Origin: Methanothrix sp.
GTDB lineage: Archaea; Halobacteriota; Methanosarcinia; Methanotrichales; Methanotrichaceae
DNA length: 5,900 bases
Assembly: GCA_028688535.1 (NCBI GenBank)
Contig: JAQTXY010000137.1
Coordinates: forward strand, 1-5,900
Direction of reading: 5' to 3'
Below the pieces are notes generated by a model that ran no database searches, had not been told where the DNA came from, and was given only the letters and a program-made list of their open reading frames with translations. The position numbers and the translations under genes are program-made. Shown here one piece after another: positions 1 through 5,900 of the stretch (its first letter is position 1; the number at the start of each line of letters is the position of its first letter).

Positions 1-285
1 ATCTCCTTCGAGGGTCTTCCCACTCGCAGTCGTGATTGTGTAGTTGGAGACCTTCTGGGAGCAGACTGACCCTACTGCAACGATCTTATCCGCCTCGCCC
101 AACACATACATCGTCCCCTCAATGAGGCCAGCGGAGACCGTGACCACCCGATCGATCTCTGCCGGGATGGTTACAGCCACACCGCGGCCGTCTAAAACGG
201 TTCTTGTTTCCTCGGCTGCCCAGCCAGTGCTCAAAAAAAGAAAAAGGCAGGACAGTGCCAGCAGCAGCTTCGTGATATATCTCAT
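1..285 (-). CDS. ABC transporter substrate-binding protein, second paralog (N-terminal part, cut by window edge)
   Basis: This is the first 95 codons of a periplasmic-binding-protein-like gene (Peripla_BP_2/FecB-BtuF type); the rest lies beyond the left edge. An N-terminal hydrophobic stretch (about residues 5-19) ending near GWAAEE is a probable signal peptide with cleavage around residue 23-24. Residues 24-84 align without gaps to the upstream binding protein, identical at 45 of 61 positions by my count. Shared blocks include AEETRTV, IPAEI, LIEGTM, VLGE and DKIV, plus a cysteine at the same position (residue 75). The ATG at 285 is chosen because AGGTG lies 5 nt upstream and the resulting N-terminus matches the paralog. 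It starts 8 bp after the previous stop and is the last visible gene of the operon. It probably captures a metal chelate or related ligand for the shared permease. The family is clear; the ligand is unknown. Confidence 0.88.
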   Translation of the reverse strand, partial: MRYITKLLLALSCLFLFLSTGWAAEETRTVLDGRGVAVTIPAEIDRVVTVSAGLIEGTMYVLGEADKIVAVGSVCSQKVSNYTITTASGKTLEGD

Positions 286-290
286 TAATA

Positions 291-295
291 CACCT
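291..295 (-). promoter_or_regulatory. Ribosome-binding site overlapping the stop codon of the upstream gene
   Basis: AGGTG on the minus strand lies 5 nt before the ATG at 285 and shares bases with the TAG stop (294-296) of the first binding protein. It matches the archaeal anti-Shine-Dalgarno complement. The overlap suggests that translation of the two binding proteins is coupled. Confidence 0.6.
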
Positions 296-1478
296 ACTTA
301 ACAGTCCAGTCCATCCACTGTGCTGATCTCATCGCCTTTGCAGTATCTTTATTCGCGCCATAGATATTCTTGTAGAAGTCAAGCAACCACTCTCCTAGAT
401 CAATATCAGAGAACCTATCCGGGTAAGCTGCTTTGGCAATCACCATCACGTCGATAGGATATTCAAGTCGCTTGGCGCAATTGCAGGGTGACCAGGGAAG
501 TGCAGTAACATTTCGGTCATTGATCGCCCTCATCTCCTGCAGATTTTGATAATATGGAGCCTCATATAGTTCTCTTGGCGGATGGTACCCTGAAGCAGTG
601 CAAAGAACGATTGAATCAGGATCCAGGGCCAGAAGCTGCTCGGCGTTGAGAGTCTTGAAGTAACCAGGATCTTGGAAAGCGTTTTTGGCATGAACTATGC
701 CTTCGATAAAGAACGATTCAATTGTATCAAGTCCGAAGACCTGTCCTGCGCCACCCTCTTTTCGTGCGGAGGGAGACAGACCCAATATCAGCACTCTTGG
801 CTTCTGCAGATCTGCAATGTCTTTGGTCCTCTCGTCGATCAGATCCACCTGGCTTTCTAGATATCTTGCCAGATCACTTGTTTTATTCTCCTTTCCGAAA
901 ACGCTGCCTATGATTTTTATCTCGTCGGATATGGTTGAGATATCCTTTTGATTTTCCTCATTGAAATTATGTGCATAAAGCACAATCAGAGGAATTCCCA
1001 GTGACTCAAAGCTAGAAATGGTCTTTTGAGCAGACTCATCGTTATACCTGAGGGAGCAATCACCAGCCCTTAGAATGACAACATCGGGCTTCAGCTCAGC
1101 AATGGCCTCGAAGTTAGGAGCTGCATTGCCATTGGCTATAATTGGAATCTCTCTCAAACGGGGATATAGGAAGCTTACGGGATTAGCTCCGTCTTCATAA
1201 ACGATCGCCTCCCCTTTTACGCTCTCATATGTGTAGTTCCATACCTTCGGAAGGCAACTTGAGCCTATGCCCACTATCTTATCCTCTTCTCCCAAGACCA
1301 GCATTGTTCCTTCGATCAAGCCATCGCTGATGGTCACCACACGATTTATCTCCGCAGGAATCTGCACCTCTACGCCGCGGCTGTCAACCACCGTTCTTGT
1401 TTCTTCAGCAGCCAGAGCTAAGCCCTGCAATAGACAAAGGCAGGCCAAAACTATCAAGCATAATTTCAACAATCTCAT
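294..1478 (-). CDS. ABC transporter substrate-binding protein, iron/cobalamin-type (Peripla_BP_2 family)
   Basis: This complete gene encodes 394 residues. It should capture a metal chelate, corrinoid or similar ligand outside the cell and deliver it to the FecCD permease encoded two genes upstream. Residues 1-23 are a hydrophobic signal peptide ending ALA-AEE. No lipobox cysteine follows and no C-terminal membrane segment is seen, so an uncleaved leader may anchor it. The N-lobe has the family's typical opening (DSRGVEVQIPAEINRVV, then LIEGTM and VLGEEDKIVGIG) and the strand ELKPDVVIL near residue 128. A long helix spans about 195-225. The C-lobe includes LLALDPDSIVL near 282 and a CNC pair at 332-334. 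Other cysteines are C75, C141 and C293. ATG 1478 is preferred over ATG 1484 because GGAG sits 8 nt before the former but only 2 nt before the latter, and because it gives an MR-type start like the paralog. The substrate is not determinable. Confidence 0.9.
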   Translation of the reverse strand: MRLLKLCLIVLACLCLLQGLALAAEETRTVVDSRGVEVQIPAEINRVVTISDGLIEGTMLVLGEEDKIVGIGSSCLPKVWNYTYESVKGEAIVYEDGANPVSFLYPRLREIPIIANGNAAPNFEAIAELKPDVVILRAGDCSLRYNDESAQKTISSFESLGIPLIVLYAHNFNEENQKDISTISDEIKIIGSVFGKENKTSDLARYLESQVDLIDERTKDIADLQKPRVLILGLSPSARKEGGAGQVFGLDTIESFFIEGIVHAKNAFQDPGYFKTLNAEQLLALDPDSIVLCTASGYHPPRELYEAPYYQNLQEMRAINDRNVTALPWSPCNCAKRLEYPIDVMVIAKAAYPDRFSDIDLGEWLLDFYKNIYGANKDTAKAMRSAQWMDWTVK

Positions 1479-1486
1479 GTTCATAT

Positions 1487-1490
1487 CTCC
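1487..1490 (-). promoter_or_regulatory. Ribosome-binding site that decides the start of the first binding protein
   Basis: GGAG on the minus strand lies 8 nt upstream of the ATG at 1478 and only 2 nt upstream of the ATG at 1484. Normal Shine-Dalgarno spacing therefore favours the downstream start. Confidence 0.5.
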
Positions 1491-1504
1491 ATTTCAGATT
1501 GTCA

Positions 1505-2314
1505 TCACTGTATACCAAAGCCATCGGTTTCATCTCTGAGCGTCACATCCTTGGGCAGAACCATCTTTATGCCGCCAATTTTCCTGACAGAGCAAATGTC
1601 CTGGTAGATCTCATTCATTGTGTCCTCAGTGATTATGTTCTGAGATGAGCCTGCCTTGAGGATGCGATTTTCCTTCATCACCACCACCTTGTCGCAGAAC
1701 CAGCTCACGTGGTTGGGATCATGGCTGCAGGCAAGAATTGTCACCCCTCTCTCGGCAACCAGGCGCATAATCCTCCAGATGCGGATTTGATTGCTGAAGT
1801 CCAGCGCAGAAGTCGGCTCATCCAGAAACATGAGCGGCGTCTCCTGGGCAATAGCCCGGGCCATGAGCACCATCTGGCGCTGTCCGCCGGAGAGCTGGTT
1901 ATAGGGAAAATCAGCCAGCTCTGTGAGTCCCAGGAGATCCATGGCATCGGCAGCTTTCATCTTATCCTCCCGACTGATGCCGAAGAATCCATTCAGCCGG
2001 GGCGTCCTGCCCATCAGGACTACTTCCCTGGAAAGATATGGGAATGGAGGTTTGTGCTCCTGGGGAACATAGGCCACGACTTTAGCCATATCCTCAACCC
2101 TGAGGTCCTTGACATCCTTGCCGTCCATGCGTATTGACCCCCGATGAGACTTCAAGAAGTTCAGGCAGCACTTGAAGAGAGTCGTCTTTCCGCAGCCATT
2201 TGGACCAAATAGGCCGCAAAGTTGTCCCTCGTCTACATCAAAGGAGACGCCATTTAGCACAGGAAAAGTCCCATAGTTGTAGTGAAGGTCTCTGACCTCT
2301 AGCATTGGCCTCAT
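1505..2314 (-). CDS. ABC transporter ATP-binding protein, FecE/BtuD type
   Basis: This encodes a 269-residue cytoplasmic ATPase that powers import through the adjacent permease. All nucleotide-binding motifs are intact: Walker A GPNGCGKTT (37-45), Q-loop glutamine in VPQE (Q85), signature LSGGQ (141-145), Walker B LMFLDEP with catalytic E166, D-loop SALD (169-172) and switch H198. Length and motif spacing fit the FecE/BtuD/HmuV class. The ATG at 2314 overlaps the permease stop as ATGA, indicating coupled translation. A second ATG at 2305 (protein beginning MLEVRDL) is a real alternative, with GGATGAGG just upstream. The reading frame stays open further upstream, but that part is the permease gene read out of frame. 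The C-terminal ~35 residues after the core are a variable tail. ATPase identity is near certain; the transported ligand is inferred only from neighbours. Confidence 0.95.
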   Translation of the reverse strand: MRPMLEVRDLHYNYGTFPVLNGVSFDVDEGQLCGLFGPNGCGKTTLFKCCLNFLKSHRGSIRMDGKDVKDLRVEDMAKVVAYVPQEHKPPFPYLSREVVLMGRTPRLNGFFGISREDKMKAADAMDLLGLTELADFPYNQLSGGQRQMVLMARAIAQETPLMFLDEPTSALDFSNQIRIWRIMRLVAERGVTILACSHDPNHVSWFCDKVVVMKENRILKAGSSQNIITEDTMNEIYQDICSVRKIGGIKMVLPKDVTLRDETDGFGIQ

Positions 2315-3393
2315 CCCAGCATCGCCTTCCCCCTCGTTCTGAGAAGATAGAACAGATACGGTGCACCGAGAATTGAGGTGATGATCCCCACAGGAATCTC
2401 TGCCGTGGTGAGCGTCCGGGCCATTGTGTCGCAGACCAGGAGGTACGCTCCTCCCAGCATTGCCGATGCCGGAATCACATAGCGATGATCGGGGCCGAGC
2501 ATCATGCGCGTGGCATGAGGCATCATGAGGCCCACCCAGGCGATTATCCCCACGGCCGACACAGCCAGTGATGTCACCAATGTGGCCAGGGTTATCAGGA
2601 CAAACTTGTACTTCTCCGGGTTGACTCCAAGGGCTCTGGCTTCGTCGTCGCCCATGGAGAGGATGTTCAGCTTCCAGCCCAATGCCCACATGATCAGAAA
2701 ACTGGGGATGATTATGGGTGCAAGCAGATGGACATCATTCCATGTAGCATAGTAGAAGCCACCCATCAGCCAGAATACGATCTCCCTCAGGGCAGCATCA
2801 GTAGCCAGGTACTTGAGGATCGATACCATTGCTGAGAAGACTGAGCCGATGATCACCCCTGCCAGTATCAGAGTCACTATGGGCGTCTCCTTCCTAACCC
2901 TGGCCAGGAAGTAGGCCAGGGCCACTGCCAGGGACCCAAAGATGAATGCTGAGAGCTGTATCGACAGGAGATAGTTGGAAAAGACTATTCCCATAGCAGC
3001 TCCAAAGGCCGCTCCTGAAGAGATGCCCAGGATGTAGGGCTCAACAAGGGGGTTTCGAAAGCAACCTTGGAAGACCGCACCAGCGGTGGCAAGAGCGGTT
3101 CCCACAGTCACAGCGAGCAGGACACGGGGAATTCTCAGCTCCCAGACGATGGTGTTATGCAGCTTGGTGACAGAGGAGATGTCCCCGAATGGCATCACGT
3201 GAGCCATCACTATTCTATAGACATCAGAGACGGAGATGTTGTAAGCTCCGAAGGTTATGGCCACGCCCACGATGACGATCAGCAGCGCAAACAAGGCAAG
3301 TAGGATCAATATCTTGTGAATTTCTGAAAAACCGTATTCTTGGTCAAGGCCTATACGCTCTGCAATTCGCATCCTTTTTGTCAACCCTGTCAT
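2311..3393 (-). CDS. ABC transporter permease, FecCD/BtuC family
   Basis: This encodes a complete 360-residue integral membrane protein, the usual length for a FecCD permease, which normally has about ten membrane helices and works as a homodimer. After a charged N-terminal segment, the first helix is about residues 28-50. Family blocks follow: LRIPRVLLA (86-94), then TAGAVFQGCFRNPL (103-116), EPYILGISSGAAFGA (118-132), the cytoplasmic coupling region GDDEARALGVN (248-258), the VGLMMPHATR block (287-296), and EIPVGIITSILGAPYLFYL near the C-terminus (332-350). The ATG at 3393 has GGTGA 6 nt upstream. It overlaps the downstream ATPase by 4 nt and is the first gene of the transporter operon, which is unusual because the binding protein often comes first. 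Family members move iron-siderophores, haem, cobalamin and cobalt or other metal chelates; sequence alone does not choose among these. Confidence 0.95.
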   Translation of the reverse strand: MTGLTKRMRIAERIGLDQEYGFSEIHKILILLALFALLIVIVGVAITFGAYNISVSDVYRIVMAHVMPFGDISSVTKLHNTIVWELRIPRVLLAVTVGTALATAGAVFQGCFRNPLVEPYILGISSGAAFGAAMGIVFSNYLLSIQLSAFIFGSLAVALAYFLARVRKETPIVTLILAGVIIGSVFSAMVSILKYLATDAALREIVFWLMGGFYYATWNDVHLLAPIIIPSFLIMWALGWKLNILSMGDDEARALGVNPEKYKFVLITLATLVTSLAVSAVGIIAWVGLMMPHATRMMLGPDHRYVIPASAMLGGAYLLVCDTMARTLTTAEIPVGIITSILGAPYLFYLLRTRGKAMLG

Positions 3394-3399
3394 GAGAGT

Positions 3400-3404
3400 T
3401 CACC
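3400..3404 (-). promoter_or_regulatory. Ribosome-binding site of the permease gene
   Basis: GGTGA on the minus strand lies 6 nt before the permease ATG at 3393. It is a direct match to the complement of the archaeal 16S rRNA 3' end and supports that start. Confidence 0.65.
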
Positions 3405-3455
3405 ATCGGACAATTTCATGTTCTGTCATATCTTTCATCTCTAAAATATTTAGCA

Positions 3456-3470
3456 ATTAGTATTACTAAT
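3456..3470. promoter_or_regulatory. Palindromic candidate operator upstream of the transporter operon
   Basis: ATTAGTATTACTAAT on the plus strand is an inverted repeat with 7-bp arms around a single central base. It sits 63-77 bp upstream of the permease ATG and overlaps the best TATA-like box (3467-3475). Binding there would block TBP/TFB access, so repression is the likely mode. The TTAG/CTAA half-sites resemble in style the operators of dimeric metal-responsive repressors (DtxR/MntR class), which would suit a metal-uptake operon. The regulator is not in the window and its identity is inference. Confidence 0.5.
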
Positions 3471-3475
3471 ATATA
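3467..3475 (-). promoter_or_regulatory. Archaeal TATA-like box for the transporter operon
   Basis: TATATATTA on the minus strand lies in the AT-rich gap. Archaeal start sites usually fall about 25 nt downstream of the box, which would put the transcript start near 3443 and give a leader of about 50 nt. A second TATA-like stretch (TTTATATCTATAAA, about 3498-3511) lies just after the cobN stop and could serve instead. No experimental start is known. Confidence 0.4.
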
Positions 3476-3485
3476 GATATTTAGC

Positions 3486-3492
3486 AAAAAGA
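3486..3492 (-). terminator. Possible T-run terminator after the cobN-like gene
   Basis: A run of five T (3486-3490) follows a CCCCTC stretch about 20 nt after the cobN-like stop codon. Archaeal termination often occurs at short T-tracts without a hairpin, and no clear stem-loop is seen. The run overlaps the first copy of the direct repeat. The evidence is weak. Confidence 0.25.
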
Positions 3493-3512
3493 GGGGCTTT
3501 ATAGATATAAAT

Positions 3513-5900
3513 TTATCGCTGTTCGGTCATCTCCTCGATTCTTCCCTCCATCTCCATCGATGCTTCTCGCAGCCTTTCCATCTCCTCCTCTGTCGCCTGC
3601 CAGTAACCTCGCCTTTGCGCCTCCAGCAGCCTGCCGGCCACCTCCGCCGCTGCATAACAGTTGTTTCGGGATAGCTTCTCTTGCATCTCTCTGTCAAAGA
3701 TGTACAGGCTGGCTATCTCAGACCAGATCCAGTTCTCCACGGCATGAGTTGTGGCCGCAAGCCCAAGTATATTCTCAACCCTGTCTGCCACCTGTTGAGC
3801 CCCATGAAAGTCATGCTCAAGCATCGCATCGGCCCATTTGGGATTGAGAAGCCTTGTCCTGGCTCCCCGTGCTACTACGTCCTGCACGTCCTCGGTCTGA
3901 ACTGCCTCTCCGGTCGTGTCAGATATGAGCATCTCCGGAGCCCTTCCCCGCTCCTTTTGAACCGCTCTGGATAGCCCGCCAAAGAACTCATAGTAGTGAT
4001 CGAGGTCGATGATCTCCCTGTCGTGAGAATCCCTTACCTGGGAGACCAGATCTATCCGGGCCAAATTGCTGCGGTAAATGTCATCGCTCTTTATGGCATG
4101 CAGGTTCTCGGCATAGAGGTGATCCATTGACTGGATGAAAACCTCGGATAGCTCCTCTTCAGTCTTCCAGACGGAATCCTCCACCAGGGGCAGCATCCTC
4201 GTTCCATACTCCCCTGCCTTGGGACCGAAGATGCGACCGTTTGCCATCTTGCGGACGGTTTTCTCATCCAGACCCAGGTGGTTCAGCTTCTCCTGGTTGT
4301 GCCGCGAATGTTTGCGCACGAAATTCATCTCCAGGGGCTCATCCTGGCCGGCTGCAAGGTTGAAGGCCTGATCCAGCAAGAGGACGACGTTGGGAAACAT
4401 ATCCCTGAAGAACCCGCAGATGTTTACCAGAGCGTCGATCCTTGGTCTACCCAGCTCCTCCAGGGGCACGAGATCAAGCCTAGGAGCCCAGGCACCGGCA
4501 TCCTTTACCAGGCGGACCCCAATATAGCTGAGGATCTGGCCGACGGTCTCTCCCCCGGTCTTGGTGGTCTCGAAACCCCAGAGTATCACGCCCGTGCTCT
4601 CTGGAAACTTTCCTTCTTTCTTCAAGTATGCAGAGATGGTGTTTTCTGCGATCTCAGAGCCGCGTTCTACAGCTGTCTGGGTGGGAACGCGAGTGGGATC
4701 GAACTGGGTCAGGTTGCGGCCTGTCGGCAGGATCTGCGGCGTTCTGATGACGTCGCCCCCTGATGCCGCCGGGATGAACGACATATTCAGGCCCTGCAAA
4801 AAGCTCTCTATCTCGCCATCGTTTGCGGAGTACATCTCCAGGAAATGCAGCCCATAGTCCAAGGTATTCCTGAGCTGATCCGCCTGGATTCGAGCAAGGC
4901 CGCTTGCCTGAACCGCGGCATCAGCTGATTTATCCAGGCAGATTCCAGCCAGATGAGATGCCTGTCGATCGATCTCCTCCAGATCACTCACAAAGCAAAT
5001 CTTGTCCCGCAAGAATTCATCGTAATCAAGCCCGCGTGCCTCTGCAAGTATTCGGTTAAGGGACCTGCATTCTTCTCGGTCATATCTCAGGATAAACTCC
5101 AGGAAGCTTTTCAGATCAGAGGCCTGGTACCTCTCTCCTATGATGTGCAGGCCTTTTGGTATGATCCGGCGTTTCATCTCGTAAAGCTCCGCATGGATGC
5201 TATCGAGATCCTCTGATCTCAGGTGGAGCTCGGAGGCCTTCTGCAGGATCTTCTCCTCCACTCTTCTCATTCTCAAAGGATCATGCAACCGGGCCTGACT
5301 GTGCTCGTCTATCAGATCCTCCAGCTCTGCATAATCCCTGTAGAGATCCGAGGTCATGTAGGGGGGAGAGTTGTAGCCTATGGATGTCCCATACAGCCGG
5401 CGCTTGGCGATCACAACCTCCGAGGTGTTCACCACGTGATAGAAGTAGAGATGGGGAAGGCTGCCTATGAGCAGATCGGGAAAGCACTCGTCGGATAAGC
5501 CAATCTCCTTTCCCTTTGTAAACTCGGCCAGGCCGTGAGTTCCAACGTGCACCACTGCATCTGCTCTCCAGACCTTCTCCAGCCAGTGGTAAAACGCAAT
5601 GTACTGATGATGGGGCGGCCTCGTCTTATCATGCGAGGCCTTTGCCACATCCTCTTCGCCCAGGGGAGGCCGGGCAGGCTGAACGCCTATGAAGATGCTG
5701 CCAAGCTGTACGCCCGGAATCAGCAACTGCCCGCGTGCGACCATCACTCTGCCCGGTGGCTCGCCCCAGGCCTGGGTAACGTCTAAGCGCATCGACTGCG
5801 GCAGGGAGGAGAAGAACTGCACGTAACTTTCCTCATCAAGGCAAAAGCTGCTCTTGAGAAGCTCCTCCGGCCGGTGCCAGAATGCAGAGTTGAATAGCCC
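3513..5900 (-). CDS. cobN: CobN-like cobaltochelatase / magnesium-chelatase H-type large subunit (C-terminal ~795 residues, N-terminus beyond window)
   Basis: The frame is open to the right edge, giving 795 residues to an intact TAA stop at 3513. The GTG at 5822 is internal, since the frame continues upstream without a stop. CobN-family proteins usually have about 1200-1400 residues, so roughly 400-600 are missing. Family blocks, numbered from the first visible codon, are: the PPHHQYIAFYHWL region (95-107), HVGTHG (118-123) followed by KGKEIGLSDECFPDLLIG, LPTGRNLTQFDP (391-402), NICGFFRDMFPN (493-504), GRIFGPKAGEYG (555-566), DLDHYYEFFGG (632-642), and NPKW (686-689) with AATTHAVENWIW (715-726). 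The tail is acidic and helical. In cobalamin synthesis CobN inserts cobalt into hydrogenobyrinate diamide with CobS/CobT or ChlI/ChlD-type AAA+ partners, none of which is visible here. Homologs also include BchH/ChlH and haem-locus HmuS proteins. Family membership is strong; the exact metal and tetrapyrrole are open. Confidence 0.93.
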   Translation of the reverse strand, partial: GLFNSAFWHRPEELLKSSFCLDEESYVQFFSSLPQSMRLDVTQAWGEPPGRVMVARGQLLIPGVQLGSIFIGVQPARPPLGEEDVAKASHDKTRPPHHQYIAFYHWLEKVWRADAVVHVGTHGLAEFTKGKEIGLSDECFPDLLIGSLPHLYFYHVVNTSEVVIAKRRLYGTSIGYNSPPYMTSDLYRDYAELEDLIDEHSQARLHDPLRMRRVEEKILQKASELHLRSEDLDSIHAELYEMKRRIIPKGLHIIGERYQASDLKSFLEFILRYDREECRSLNRILAEARGLDYDEFLRDKICFVSDLEEIDRQASHLAGICLDKSADAAVQASGLARIQADQLRNTLDYGLHFLEMYSANDGEIESFLQGLNMSFIPAASGGDVIRTPQILPTGRNLTQFDPTRVPTQTAVERGSEIAENTISAYLKKEGKFPESTGVILWGFETTKTGGETVGQILSYIGVRLVKDAGAWAPRLDLVPLEELGRPRIDALVNICGFFRDMFPNVVLLLDQAFNLAAGQDEPLEMNFVRKHSRHNQEKLNHLGLDEKTVRKMANGRIFGPKAGEYGTRMLPLVEDSVWKTEEELSEVFIQSMDHLYAENLHAIKSDDIYRSNLARIDLVSQVRDSHDREIIDLDHYYEFFGGLSRAVQKERGRAPEMLISDTTGEAVQTEDVQDVVARGARTRLLNPKWADAMLEHDFHGAQQVADRVENILGLAATTHAVENWIWSEIASLYIFDREMQEKLSRNNCYAAAEVAGRLLEAQRRGYWQATEEEMERLREASMEMEGRIEEMTEQR

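Larger units (their letters stand above)
3446..3487 (-). repeat. 11-bp direct repeat flanking the promoter palindrome
   Basis: TTGCTAAATAT (minus strand) occurs exactly twice here, at 3477-3487 and 3446-3456. The start-to-start distance is 31 bp, about three DNA helical turns. The copies bracket the 15-bp palindrome at 3456-3470. The downstream copy is also part of an inverted CTAAA-TAT-TTTAG element (3441-3453). Spaced identical sites on one DNA face are typical of cooperative regulator binding, but AT-rich sequence makes short repeats easier to get by chance. Confidence 0.5.

Noticed and set aside
44..301. Plus-strand open frame of 85 codons antisense to the second binding protein
   Set aside because: The minus strand encodes a clear paralog of the neighbouring binding protein here. 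The plus-strand peptide has no recognisable domain.
1709..2137. Plus-strand open frame of 142 codons antisense to the ATPase
   Set aside because: The minus strand carries all ABC ATPase motifs across this stretch. The plus-strand product resembles nothing recognisable.
2315..2689. A 125-residue N-terminal extension of the ATPase, in an open frame reaching back to 2689
   Set aside because: It lies fully inside the permease gene in another frame and has no ABC-domain similarity. The ATPase domain starts at about 2314 or 2305, so the extension is a shadow.
3394..3512. A cobalamin riboswitch or other structured RNA in the intergenic gap
   Set aside because: The gap is too short and AT-rich for a B12 riboswitch. 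No B12-box-like conserved stretch or GC-rich stem was seen.
4278..4763. Plus-strand open frame of 161 codons antisense to cobN
   Set aside because: It is entirely antisense to strongly conserved CobN-family motifs. It has no recognisable domain, and long antisense frames are common opposite such genes.
5820..5822. GTG as the start codon of the CobN-like gene
   Set aside because: The same frame continues without a stop for 26 more codons to the window edge, and the family is much longer, so this GTG encodes an internal valine.

Overview
The window is one strand-consistent block. All five genes lie on the minus strand and run right to left. In order of transcription they are a large CobN/BchH-type chelatase subunit (cut by the right edge), a FecCD-type membrane permease, its ABC ATPase, a substrate-binding protein, and a second paralogous substrate-binding protein (cut by the left edge). 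No RNA gene, CRISPR array, insertion sequence or other mobile element is visible. The only sizeable non-coding stretch is the roughly 119 bp, AT-rich gap at 3394-3512.

The content suggests a methanogenic archaeon, probably of the Methanosarcinales (Methanothrix/Methanosaeta or a relative). This is inferred from the style of the proteins, from ribosome-binding sites of the GGTGA/AGGTG type that fit the archaeal 16S rRNA tail, and from TATA-like boxes in place of bacterial -35/-10 elements. No marker gene in the window proves the assignment.

Layout: 3513-5900 holds the C-terminal ~795 residues of a CobN-like protein, which has the conserved family motifs and an intact C-terminus. The gap at 3394-3512 holds a T-run that may end cobN transcription, TATA-like boxes, a 15-bp near-perfect palindrome overlapping one of them, and an 11-bp direct repeat flanking the palindrome. 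Positions 2311-3393 are the permease. It overlaps the ATPase (1505-2314) by an ATGA stop/start. After 26 bp comes the first binding protein (294-1478), and 8 bp later the second (1-285, N-terminal 95 residues).

Together the four transporter genes look like one operon for importing a metal chelate, metal ion or metallated tetrapyrrole: two alternative capture proteins share one permease and one ATPase. The AT-rich gap carries what looks like a repressible promoter for this operon. The neighbouring CobN-like protein suggests that the cargo is cobalt, a corrinoid, or another metal or tetrapyrrole linked to chelatase chemistry. The substrate cannot be read from the sequence. The most interesting points are the pairing of CobN with a FecCD importer, the tandem binding proteins with a conserved cysteine, and the palindrome at the promoter.
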